From: an uncultured Clostridia bacterium
Lineage (GTDB): Bacteria; Bacillota; Clostridia; Christensenellales; UBA1242
Length of the DNA stretch: 7,344 nucleotides
NCBI GenBank assembly: GCA_946612575.1
Contig: CAMOEU010000032.1
Span: 1-7,344 of the forward strand
Reading direction: 5' to 3'
Under the pieces are notes generated by a model. That model was not told where the DNA came from, did no database searches, and was given only the letters and a program-made list of their open reading frames with translations. The translations under genes were made by a program, and so were the position numbers. Below are positions 1-5,494 of this stretch, in pieces. How positions within the stretch are numbered: position 1 is the stretch's first letter; every line of letters starts with the position of its first letter.

Positions 1-1
1 T

Positions 2-55
2 ACAAAAGCAAAAGAAATTCCAAAAATAGACAATGTAAATACTCTTGAAGCATAA
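2..55 (+). CDS. 3' end of an unidentified upstream gene
   Basis: Only the last 17 codons and a TAA stop are inside the window, ending in residues IDNVNTLEA. The frame is chosen because it reads from the window edge to a TAA that sits just before a rho-independent terminator; the other two plus frames hit stops too (TGA near 46, TAG near 27) but with less suitable spacing. The tail is hydrophilic and shows no motif, so no function can be assigned. The next gene has its own promoter after the terminator, so this gene belongs to a separate transcription unit. Confidence 0.5.
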   Translation, partial: TKAKEIPKIDNVNTLEA

Positions 56-61
56 TTTAGG

Positions 62-86
62 CCACACCAAATCGGTGTGGTTTTTT
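62..86 (+). terminator. Rho-independent terminator of the upstream gene
   Basis: A perfect 7-bp stem, CCACACC (62-68) with GGTGTGG (74-80), has a 5-nt AAATC loop and is followed directly by six T (81-86) and more T-rich sequence. It lies 6 bases after the upstream TAA and just before the thioesterase promoter. Confidence 0.93.
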
Positions 87-88
87 GT

Positions 89-118
89 TTGGTTCGATTG
101 ATTTGAGTGTGATATAAT
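89..118 (+). promoter_or_regulatory. Promoter of the thioesterase-isomerase operon
   Basis: The -35 is TTGGTT (89-94), the spacer is 18 bp, and the -10 is a perfect TATAAT (113-118) with an extended TG at 110-111. The predicted start of transcription, around 123-126, falls on the ribosome binding site AAAGGAG (123-129). The leader would therefore be only about 10 bases. The 13-mer AGTGTGATATAAT (106-118) is repeated exactly in the promoter at 6815-6842. Confidence 0.75.
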
Positions 119-134
119 TTGCAAAGGAGAATTT

Positions 135-857
135 ATGAAACTTATAAGAAACAGAAAACTTGATGCCAGTCTTTGCGACACAAAAGTTAGGATTGCTGTG
201 CTTGGGGCTCTTCAAATTGTGGAAGATGCTATCACAGAGATGATGTCAAAACAAAAAATTGATGGTGTGACAACACAAGAAAAGTATGGTGCAGTTTGGG
301 TTTTCACAAAAAACAGACTTGTGTTTTTGAATGAAGCAAAATGGACTGATGACCTTGAAATTGAATGTTTTATGGCGACAAAATCGCTTGTGAAAATGAA
401 TGCACAAACAATTATCAAAAAAGGGGACAGCGATGTTGCATATTCGACAGTCGAGATGTGTGCACTTGACCAAAAGGCAGAGAAAATAAGAAAAGTATCA
501 GAAGTTGGGATTGATGAAAGCATTCAGTTTTATGGAAGCAAATATGATGCAAACTTTTCAAAAAATGCACAGATCGAACTTGATAAAGTTGACAGTGTGA
601 AAGTCAGATCCACAAACATTGATTTTTGTCATCATACAAACAATATAGAATATATAAGATTTTTGCTTAACACCTATACAGTTGAAGAACTTGAAAACAG
701 CATTATTAAAGAAATTGAAATTGACTATATAAACCAATCTTTTGAAGGACAAATTCTTGATATTTATAAGAAGAGTGTTGAAAATAAAGACATTTTTGAA
801 ATAAAATGCCAAGAAAAACCAATTGTGAAAGGCGAAATTGTTTTTGGAGGAAGATAA
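135..857 (+). CDS. Acyl-ACP thioesterase-like protein (FatA/FatB family, double hotdog)
   Basis: A 240-residue soluble protein, the usual length for bacterial acyl-ACP thioesterases. These cytosolic enzymes hydrolyse acyl-ACP to free fatty acid and ACP. The first hotdog half (about 1-125) contains GAVWVFTKNRLVF (52-64) followed by a W-x-D segment, matching the family's WVL-R-x-x-I strand. The second half (about 130-240) carries the active-site loop NIDFCHHTNNIEY (161-173), equivalent to D-x-N-x-H-x-N-N-x-x-Y. Asp163 and His167 are kept, but the Asn position is Cys165. The later Glu position of plant enzymes seems to be Gln201. AAAGGAG lies 5 bases before the ATG. It is first in an operon with the isomerase, whose ribosome binding site lies inside this gene's last codons. 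The family call is from motifs; the substrate, and whether activity is normal, are unknown. Confidence 0.85.
   Translation: MKLIRNRKLDASLCDTKVRIAVLGALQIVEDAITEMMSKQKIDGVTTQEKYGAVWVFTKNRLVFLNEAKWTDDLEIECFMATKSLVKMNAQTIIKKGDSDVAYSTVEMCALDQKAEKIRKVSEVGIDESIQFYGSKYDANFSKNAQIELDKVDSVKVRSTNIDFCHHTNNIEYIRFLLNTYTVEELENSIIKEIEIDYINQSFEGQILDIYKKSVENKDIFEIKCQEKPIVKGEIVFGGR
846..850 (+). promoter_or_regulatory. Ribosome binding site that fixes the isomerase start
   Basis: GGAGG lies inside the last codons of the thioesterase gene, 8 bases before the ATG at 859. It rules out the upstream in-frame TTG at 838, which is 5' to this site, and implies translational coupling. Confidence 0.85.
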
Positions 858-858
858 A

Positions 859-1497
859 ATGAAAATTGCGATTATAAACGAAAACAGCCAAGCAGCAAAA
901 AACGAAATTATCTTTGAAAAACTTTCTGCTGCAGCAAAAAAATATGGACATGAAGTGATAAACTACGGAATGTTTGGAAGTGAAGACAAACACAGTTTGA
1001 CTTATGTCCAAGCAGGGCTATTGACTGCAATATTGCTTAATTCTGGTGCGGCTGATTTTGTTGTGACAGGATGCGGAACAGGTGAAGGTGCTTGTCTTGC
1101 ATGCAACAGTTTTCCAAATGTTTTGTGTGGACATATTGTTGATGCAAGTGATGCTTTTATGTTTAGGGAAATAAACGATGGAAATGCAATCAGTTTGCCA
1201 TTCGCGAAAGGCTTTGGCTGGGGTGGCGAACTTGTTTTGGAACAAATTTTTGAAAATCTTCTCAAAACAAACGGCGGGAATGGTTATCCAAAAGAAAGAG
1301 TCATTCCTGAGCAAGCAAACAAAAAGATACTAGATAATGTCAAAAAAGTGACTCATCAAGATATGGTTTATATCCTCAAACATATTGACCAAAAATTTTT
1401 GAAAGATACAGTTGATTATCCATTCTTTAGAGAAAACTTTTTCAAGGACTGCAAAGACAAAAAAATTGCATCCGAAATCAAAAAATTGTTAAAATAG
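859..1497 (+). CDS. RpiB/LacA/LacB family sugar-phosphate isomerase
   Basis: A 212-residue cytosolic protein of the RpiB fold, which interconverts aldose and ketose phosphates. The start is ATG at 859, one base after the previous stop. The N-terminus MKIAIINENSQAAKNE is the first Rossmann strand, with NEN where RpiB has an Asp-His pair. The catalytic-base loop TGCGTGEG (70-77) keeps the Cys (Cys72). The later motif REINDGN (103-109) matches RpiB R-x-H-N-x-x-N but has Ile105 in place of the ring-opening His; LacB-type subunits also lack it. A tail of about 60 residues after NGYPKERVIPEQ (141-152) makes it longer than classic RpiB (about 150), but this resembles a longer clostridial subfamily known to me from memory. 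Sugar isomerase activity is likely; the substrate is not deducible. It is cotranscribed with the thioesterase. Confidence 0.85.
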   Translation: MKIAIINENSQAAKNEIIFEKLSAAAKKYGHEVINYGMFGSEDKHSLTYVQAGLLTAILLNSGAADFVVTGCGTGEGACLACNSFPNVLCGHIVDASDAFMFREINDGNAISLPFAKGFGWGGELVLEQIFENLLKTNGGNGYPKERVIPEQANKKILDNVKKVTHQDMVYILKHIDQKFLKDTVDYPFFRENFFKDCKDKKIASEIKKLLK

Positions 1498-1502
1498 AGA
1501 AA

Positions 1503-1529
1503 AAATAACAACCATTTTGGTTGTTATTT
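1503..1529. terminator. Bidirectional terminator between convergent genes
   Basis: A perfect 11-bp stem, AAATAACAACC (1503-1513) with GGTTGTTATTT (1519-1529), has a 5-nt loop. On the plus strand it is followed by ATTTTCTTC and ends the isomerase operon. On the minus strand it is followed by TTTCTC and ends the glycosyltransferase gene. The glycosyltransferase stop codon (1524-1526) lies inside the right arm. Confidence 0.85.
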
Positions 1530-2690
1530 ATTTTCTTCAGTTTTGTCTTGTGCCTTTTTATATTTATAAACATCAAAAAGCATTTGTTCCATCTTTTTCA
1601 TACATTCGTCTTGGTCAAAAGAAATTGCACTTTCAAGATATTTCTTTTCATATTCTTTTGCTTCTTCTGGGTGCTCAATCCAATAGTCAATCACTCTAGC
1701 AAGGTCTTTTGGATTTCTCTTTTTGAATATGCATTTTTGGTCAATAGCGAAATTTCTTGTGGCAGAAAGTTTTGAGTCAGAAACAATTGTGAGTTTTCCG
1801 CAGGCAATGGCTTCGATGCAAGAAATTCCTTCAAGTTCCATCTCTGCAGGGTGAACATACATATCAGCATAGTTTAAAACATCAATAATTTCTGTTCGAG
1901 AATAGAATTTGTAAATTGGCTCAATAGGAAGTTTTTTGCCAAGTTTCTTATAATATTTTTCTTTAACTCCTTGTCCACCAAGAATAAGTTGGATTTTGTC
2001 CTTATATTTTGAATATTTAACTGCTTTGATGAGAGTGTCTTGAGATTTTTCTCTTGCATAACGGCCTGTTGTGAGAATGACAATTTTATCTTTCAGTTCT
2101 TCAGGCTTTGGAGTCTCTCTTCTTTGCACATAATTATGTACTCCATTTGAAATAACAAATGCAGGAGTTTGTTTTTTTATGTGGCTTTCAAAAGTATCTT
2201 GCATAAATTTAGTTGGATAGTGAATTGCATCAACATACTTATAAAAGTGCTTGTATATAAATTTGTAAACAAAATGATTTGCAAGTTTCCATTTGTTTAA
2301 TTTTATATAACAAGTCAAATTTTCCGCCTGCATATGAAAGCCTGCAGTCACAGGAATGTTTCTTTCTCTTGCAAATTTGAGAGTGTGCATTGAAATTTCA
2401 AAAGGAAGCATACAGTGAATGATGTCAGCATCTTTGATTGCTTCTTGAATGATGTTGTCATCAGCTTTTGGCAAGGTTATGCCCACTTTTGCAACATATT
2501 TATCTAGAAGTTTTCCAAAACTTCTGTTTGGCACAACATAATATCCTTCTTGACCTTTCTTGCTTTGGTCAGCACACAAAACGGTCACTTTGTGATTTTG
2601 TTTTTTCAAAAACCTTATCAAATTCATTGCAGCGATGACGGTTCCATTATTTTCTTCGCCCAAAACATCACACACAACAGTTATGTTCAT
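1524..2690 (-). CDS. GT4-family (GT-B fold) glycosyltransferase
   Basis: A 388-residue retaining-type glycosyltransferase of group 1 (GT4), transferring a sugar from a nucleotide-sugar donor, probably at the inner face of the membrane. The N-terminal Rossmann half (about 1-185) has a G-rich loop near 11-20 followed by a helix, as in acceptor-binding domains. The C-terminal half starts at about 200 with TTGRYAREKSQDTL (207-220), which supplies the conserved Arg210 and Lys215. It also has the EX7E motif, Glu285 and Glu293, in ELEGISCIEAIACG (285-298). The segment GFHMQAENL (117-125) resembles a clostridial subgroup often annotated as lipid glycosyltransferases; that substrate is only inference. 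No transmembrane span is evident. The tail is Lys/Glu-rich. AAGGAG lies 6 bases before the ATG. It is a lone gene, divergent from the Rrf2 regulator. Confidence 0.88.
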   Translation of the reverse strand: MNITVVCDVLGEENNGTVIAAMNLIRFLKKQNHKVTVLCADQSKKGQEGYYVVPNRSFGKLLDKYVAKVGITLPKADDNIIQEAIKDADIIHCMLPFEISMHTLKFARERNIPVTAGFHMQAENLTCYIKLNKWKLANHFVYKFIYKHFYKYVDAIHYPTKFMQDTFESHIKKQTPAFVISNGVHNYVQRRETPKPEELKDKIVILTTGRYAREKSQDTLIKAVKYSKYKDKIQLILGGQGVKEKYYKKLGKKLPIEPIYKFYSRTEIIDVLNYADMYVHPAEMELEGISCIEAIACGKLTIVSDSKLSATRNFAIDQKCIFKKRNPKDLARVIDYWIEHPEEAKEYEKKYLESAISFDQDECMKKMEQMLFDVYKYKKAQDKTEENK

Positions 2691-2722
2691 AAGTTTCTCC
2701 TTGTATTGTAAGTGGTAAGTTT

Positions 2723-2751
2723 ATTATATCATTATGGAAAAATTTTAGCAA
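2723..2751 (-). promoter_or_regulatory. Promoter of the glycosyltransferase gene
   Basis: Read on the minus strand, TTGCTA (2751-2746) is followed by a 17-bp spacer and a perfect TATAAT (2728-2723), with an extended TG one base before the -10. The ribosome binding site AAGGAG is at 2702-2697 on the same strand. The -35 lies 21 bp from the -35 of the divergent regulator promoter. Confidence 0.75.
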
Positions 2752-2772
2752 ACATTTATTCAAAGCATTATC

Positions 2773-2801
2773 TTGCTTCAAAATTTTGAATCTGCTATAA
2801 T
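2773..2801 (+). promoter_or_regulatory. Promoter of the Rrf2-type regulator gene
   Basis: TTGCTT (2773-2778), a 17-bp spacer, then TGC followed by a perfect TATAAT (2796-2801). A short dyad, CTATA (2795-2799) and TATAG (2807-2811), spans the -10 and the likely start of transcription, where an autoregulating Rrf2 protein could bind. The ribosome binding site AGGGG (2810-2814) is not a strong match. Confidence 0.75.
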
Positions 2802-2819
2802 AAATCTATAGGGGTTTTT

Positions 2820-3236
2820 ATGGAAATAACAACAAAAGGTAGATATGCAGTGAGAATTATGGCGGACATTGCAAAAAGTGAAGATTATGTTTCTTTGCAA
2901 TCTGTCGCGACAAGACAACAAATTTCACTTAAATATCTTGAAAAGATAATTTCAATGATGGCAAAAGCAAAACTTGTCAAATCTCTTCGTGGGGCAAATG
3001 GTGGCTATAAGCTCTCAAAACCTGCAGACAAGATTTCTGTCAAAGACATTTTGAATGCAACTGGAGATGCAATCAAAATTTCCACTTGTCTTGACACAGA
3101 AGTTTGTCCTGTCGCTGACAAGTGTGACACAATCGGTGTTTGGAACACTTTAAATGGGCTTATAAACAACTATCTTGAAAATGTCACACTTAAAGATTTG
3201 GTTGATCAAACCTGCGAAAGAAAAATTGTGAAATAA
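2820..3236 (+). CDS. Rrf2/IscR-type transcriptional regulator with three Cys
   Basis: A 138-residue winged-helix DNA-binding protein of the Rrf2 family. The N-terminus TKGRYAVRIMADIA (5-18) matches IscR, and the wing RGANGGYKLSKP (57-68) and recognition region SLKYLEKII (36-44) are typical. Members regulate Fe-S cluster, cysteine or redox genes as dimers. Cys90, Cys96 and Cys102 have the C-x5-C-x5-C spacing of the IscR [2Fe-2S] site. IscR's fourth ligand, a His three residues after the last Cys, is Ile105 here. An extra Cys132 lies near the C-terminus. No isc, suf or cysteine genes are adjacent, so the regulon is unknown; targets could be the divergent glycosyltransferase, itself, or distant genes. 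No terminator was found before mscL, so readthrough is possible. Confidence 0.92.
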   Translation: MEITTKGRYAVRIMADIAKSEDYVSLQSVATRQQISLKYLEKIISMMAKAKLVKSLRGANGGYKLSKPADKISVKDILNATGDAIKISTCLDTEVCPVADKCDTIGVWNTLNGLINNYLENVTLKDLVDQTCERKIVK

Positions 3237-3250
3237 TATGTCGAATTTGC

Positions 3251-3279
3251 TTGATTTTTTGTATTTTTTTAGCTAAAAT
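3251..3279 (+). promoter_or_regulatory. Promoter of mscL
   Basis: TTGATT (3251-3256), a 17-bp T-rich spacer, then TAAAAT (3274-3279). A strong purine-rich ribosome binding site, AGGAAGGG (3291-3298), follows before the ATG at 3303. Confidence 0.65.
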
Positions 3280-3302
3280 TAAAACATAAAAGGAAGGGAA
3301 AA

Positions 3303-3929
3303 ATGAGAAAATTTTTTAAAGATTTCAAAGCATTTATAAGCCGCGGAAATATTCTTGATATGGCTGTCGGTGTAATTATTGGTGGTGCATTTTCTGCAAT
3401 TGTCACAGCACTTACAAACAAGATTTTGATGCCTCTTATCAATTTGATTGTTTTTGCTTGCACAGGTGGAAAGAGTGTAAACCTTATCACAATCTTGAAT
3501 GGAAAAGAATATTTGATTGATGATGGTGCCGGAAATATGATTGTAAACAGTGAATGTATCTATATTGATTGGGGGACATTCATCATTGCAATAATTGATT
3601 TCTTGCTTATCGCTCTTGTGCTTTTTATGATTATCAAACTCGTTATGAATGCACAAGGATATATGTCAAAAGCTAAGGCTGAAAGACCAACAAAAGAAGA
3701 AAAACAAGTTCTTAGGGAACAAGGTGTAAATATGAGAAACCGCAAAGAAGTTTTGGCTGCAACAAAAGCACTTCGTGAAAAGAACAAGGTCGAACCACCT
3801 GCTCCAAAACCAACTCAAGAAGAACTTTTAACAGAAATTTTGGCAGAACTTAAAAAACAAAATGAAACAAAACCTGCAAAAGAAGAAAAGCCAAAAGCTG
3901 AAAAGAAAACAAAGAAAGTTGCAGAATAA
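3303..3929 (+). CDS. mscL: Large-conductance mechanosensitive channel MscL, C-terminally extended
   Basis: A 208-residue membrane protein forming a tension-gated pore (pentameric in known members) that releases solutes under hypo-osmotic shock. The N-terminus FKDFKAFISRGNILDMAVGV (5-24) is the amphipathic helix and start of TM1 (about 16-50), including the gate region VGVIIGGAFSAIV. The periplasmic loop runs about 55-90. TM2 is about 92-115. Typical MscL is 120-150 residues. Here about 45 charged residues (about 125-170, with a PPAPKP stretch) separate TM2 from the usual C-terminal bundle helix, ELLTEILAELKKQ (174-186), and a Lys/Glu-rich tail of about 20 residues follows. It has its own promoter and a strong terminator. 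Identity is secure; the role of the insertion is unknown. Confidence 0.95.
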   Translation: MRKFFKDFKAFISRGNILDMAVGVIIGGAFSAIVTALTNKILMPLINLIVFACTGGKSVNLITILNGKEYLIDDGAGNMIVNSECIYIDWGTFIIAIIDFLLIALVLFMIIKLVMNAQGYMSKAKAERPTKEEKQVLREQGVNMRNRKEVLAATKALREKNKVEPPAPKPTQEELLTEILAELKKQNETKPAKEEKPKAEKKTKKVAE

Positions 3930-3936
3930 AAACAAG

Positions 3937-3961
3937 CAGTCCTTTAATGGACTGTTTTTTT
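3937..3961 (+). terminator. Rho-independent terminator of mscL
   Basis: A 6-bp perfect stem, CAGTCC (3937-3942) with GGACTG (3949-3954), has a TTTAAT loop and is followed by seven T (3955-3961). It lies 7 bases after the mscL stop codon. Confidence 0.92.
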
Positions 3962-3962
3962 A

Positions 3963-3991
3963 TTGCTTTAATGACATAATTGTGTTAAAAT
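3963..3991 (+). promoter_or_regulatory. Promoter of the O-antigen-ligase-like gene
   Basis: TTGCTT (3963-3968), a 17-bp spacer with an extended TG (3983-3984), then TAAAAT (3986-3991). The -35 directly abuts the mscL terminator. The -10 overlaps the left arm of the dyad at 3990-4013. Confidence 0.7.
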
Positions 3992-4013
3992 ACTCCTGAA
4001 TCTACTGGAGTAT
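3990..4013 (+). promoter_or_regulatory. Perfect dyad over the -10 and ribosome binding site
   Basis: ATACTCC (3990-3996) and GGAGTAT (4007-4013) form a perfect 7-bp inverted repeat separated by 10 bases. The left arm overlaps the -10. The right arm contains GGAG (4007-4010), which is 6 bases before the ATG at 4017 and sets that start. It may be an operator. A start of transcription near 3998 would leave the left arm out of the RNA, so sequestration of the ribosome binding site as a hairpin is less likely. Confidence 0.5.
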
Positions 4014-4016
4014 GCG

Positions 4017-5477
4017 ATGCAAGAAAAAATGGAAAAAATCCTTACCAGCAATTATATGTATCTTGCATTTTTTGCAATTGCATTTTTGGGTTGGTTTTTC
4101 AACATTTCACACATAACTGTTTTGGTTTTGTGTTTTTTTGTCATGCTCATTTTGATTTTCTGCGATGATCCAAAGGGGATTTTGGTGGTCGTTTTGCCCG
4201 TTCAGTTTTTCACAAATGGTGTAAATAGTGATAAGGAATATTATTTTTATGGCACAGCAATTGGACTTGGGCTTATTGGAATAATTTATTATCTTGTTAA
4301 AAACATTTTTGTAAAGAAAAAGCCTGTCACAAAAGGCAAGATGTTTTGGGGGTTTGTTTCGATAACAATTGGGTGCTTGATTGGTGGAATTGTTTATCAC
4401 TTCAGCATTTTGCCAAAATTCAGCATTTTTGGACTTTGTTTTTTGATGTATTTCATTTATTTCTTTTGCATCAATTTCACGAAAGACCTTAAAGTTTTCT
4501 TAAGAAGATGTTTCATCGCTTTTGCAATTTTTGGTCTTGCTCAATTTTTGACACTTCATATAAAAAGTGGAGATTTTGTCAATTCAGTTCTTTCAAGAAA
4601 AATAACTTGGCTAAACATCAATTTTGCATTTGGTGGACAGCATATCACAGTTTGTGCATTCTACTTTGTTTTTGCAATGATGAGTATGTATTGGCTGGCA
4701 TATGAAAAGAAAAAATATGATTATCTTTACTGTCTTGGTGGTTTGGGATTTTTGATTGCAACATATTTCACATATGGCAGAATAGCAACTTTTGTGGGCG
4801 GAATATTTACAATTGTTTGTCTTATTATCATTTTCATAAAAAGTCCAAACAAAAAGATTTTTCTCATTTCATATTCTGTAATTTTTGCAGGAGTTGCTTT
4901 GTTTGCGGTTTTCAAGTGGGAGAAATTTTGGCATCTTATTGAAAGATATGTCAATATGGGTTTCTATGGAAACGGAAGACAGGTGCTTTGGCCTTGGTGC
5001 ATCGAAAGATTCAAGAGAGAACCTTTCTTTGGAATTGGTTTCTTGACTTATGGAGATCCAGTGCCTACAGTCGAGCTTGACAATGTTGTGCTTGCTCACA
5101 ACACAATTTTGCAATTTTTGACTTCAACCGGAATTATCGGCTCGCTGTTTGTTTTGTATTTCTACATAAAAAAATATAGAGTGCTTTTAAATGATTTCAA
5201 AAAATTTGATTTGTTCACATTCTTGATTTCGCTTTGCATTGCTTTGGTGGGAATGGTGGATCAGAGTGTGACAATGGATATGTTTGTCATTATGATTTGG
5301 ATTTTGTTTATTGCTCTTGCTGAAGTTTTAAACAAGGAAAACGAACAAAAGCAAACGGCGGAAGAACAAGTTGAAAACACTGAAAAACAAGAAAGTCGCG
5401 ACAAGCAAGAAGTTGTGATTGAAAAAGAAGAAATTGCAAAAATCAAAACAACAAACAAAAAGAAAAAAGAGACTTAA
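4017..5477 (+). CDS. O-antigen ligase/polymerase-like membrane protein (Wzy_C type)
   Basis: A 486-residue polytopic inner-membrane protein with about ten or more hydrophobic spans between 13 and 437. Family members move or polymerise lipid-linked glycans on the outer face of the cytoplasmic membrane. Signature residues are visible: Arg255 in TYGRIATF (252-259); GRQVLWPW (320-327) followed by EPFFGIGFLTYG (335-346); and AHNTILQFLTSTGIIGSL (360-377), whose His361 matches the essential His of WaaL-type ligases. The C-terminal 47 residues (440-486) form a soluble Lys/Glu/Gln-rich tail. ATG 4017 is chosen for GGAG 6 bases upstream; ATG 4029 is an alternative in frame. It stands alone with its own promoter, without sugar-synthesis, flippase or length-control genes beside it. 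Whether it is a ligase, polymerase or teichoic-acid-type transferase cannot be told. Confidence 0.85.
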   Translation: MQEKMEKILTSNYMYLAFFAIAFLGWFFNISHITVLVLCFFVMLILIFCDDPKGILVVVLPVQFFTNGVNSDKEYYFYGTAIGLGLIGIIYYLVKNIFVKKKPVTKGKMFWGFVSITIGCLIGGIVYHFSILPKFSIFGLCFLMYFIYFFCINFTKDLKVFLRRCFIAFAIFGLAQFLTLHIKSGDFVNSVLSRKITWLNINFAFGGQHITVCAFYFVFAMMSMYWLAYEKKKYDYLYCLGGLGFLIATYFTYGRIATFVGGIFTIVCLIIIFIKSPNKKIFLISYSVIFAGVALFAVFKWEKFWHLIERYVNMGFYGNGRQVLWPWCIERFKREPFFGIGFLTYGDPVPTVELDNVVLAHNTILQFLTSTGIIGSLFVLYFYIKKYRVLLNDFKKFDLFTFLISLCIALVGMVDQSVTMDMFVIMIWILFIALAEVLNKENEQKQTAEEQVENTEKQESRDKQEVVIEKEEIAKIKTTNKKKKET

Positions 5478-5493
5478 AAACAGTCTCTTTTTT
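5463..5493. terminator. Bidirectional terminator formed partly from coding sequence
   Basis: A perfect 12-bp stem, AAAAAAGAGACT (5463-5474) with AGTCTCTTTTTT (5482-5493), has a 7-nt loop. The core is GAGACT/AGTCTC with a T6 tail on the plus strand and a T-rich tail on the minus strand. The left arm is the last four codons of the membrane-protein gene, whose TAA opens the loop. The minus-strand orphan gene ends 2 bases beyond the right arm. Confidence 0.9.
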
Positions 5494-5494
5494 G

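Noticed and set aside
212..523. Minus-strand 103-residue frame inside the thioesterase gene
   Set aside because: It is a shadow of a clear coding region with family motifs on the plus strand.
838..858. Upstream TTG start giving the isomerase seven extra residues
   Set aside because: The ribosome binding site GGAGG at 846-850 lies downstream of this TTG, and MKIAI from ATG 859 is the natural first strand of the fold.
1517..1775. Plus-strand frames antisense to the end of the glycosyltransferase
   Set aside because: They begin inside a terminator hairpin, lack a ribosome binding site, and oppose a well-supported gene.
3237..3302. Terminator between the Rrf2 gene and mscL
   Set aside because: T runs are present at about 3255-3270 but no convincing stem precedes them.
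4012..4116. Small frame from ATG 4012, which overlaps the start of the ligase-like gene
   Set aside because: It has 34 codons, only 1 base of spacing from GGAG, and a composition that looks like an out-of-frame shadow.
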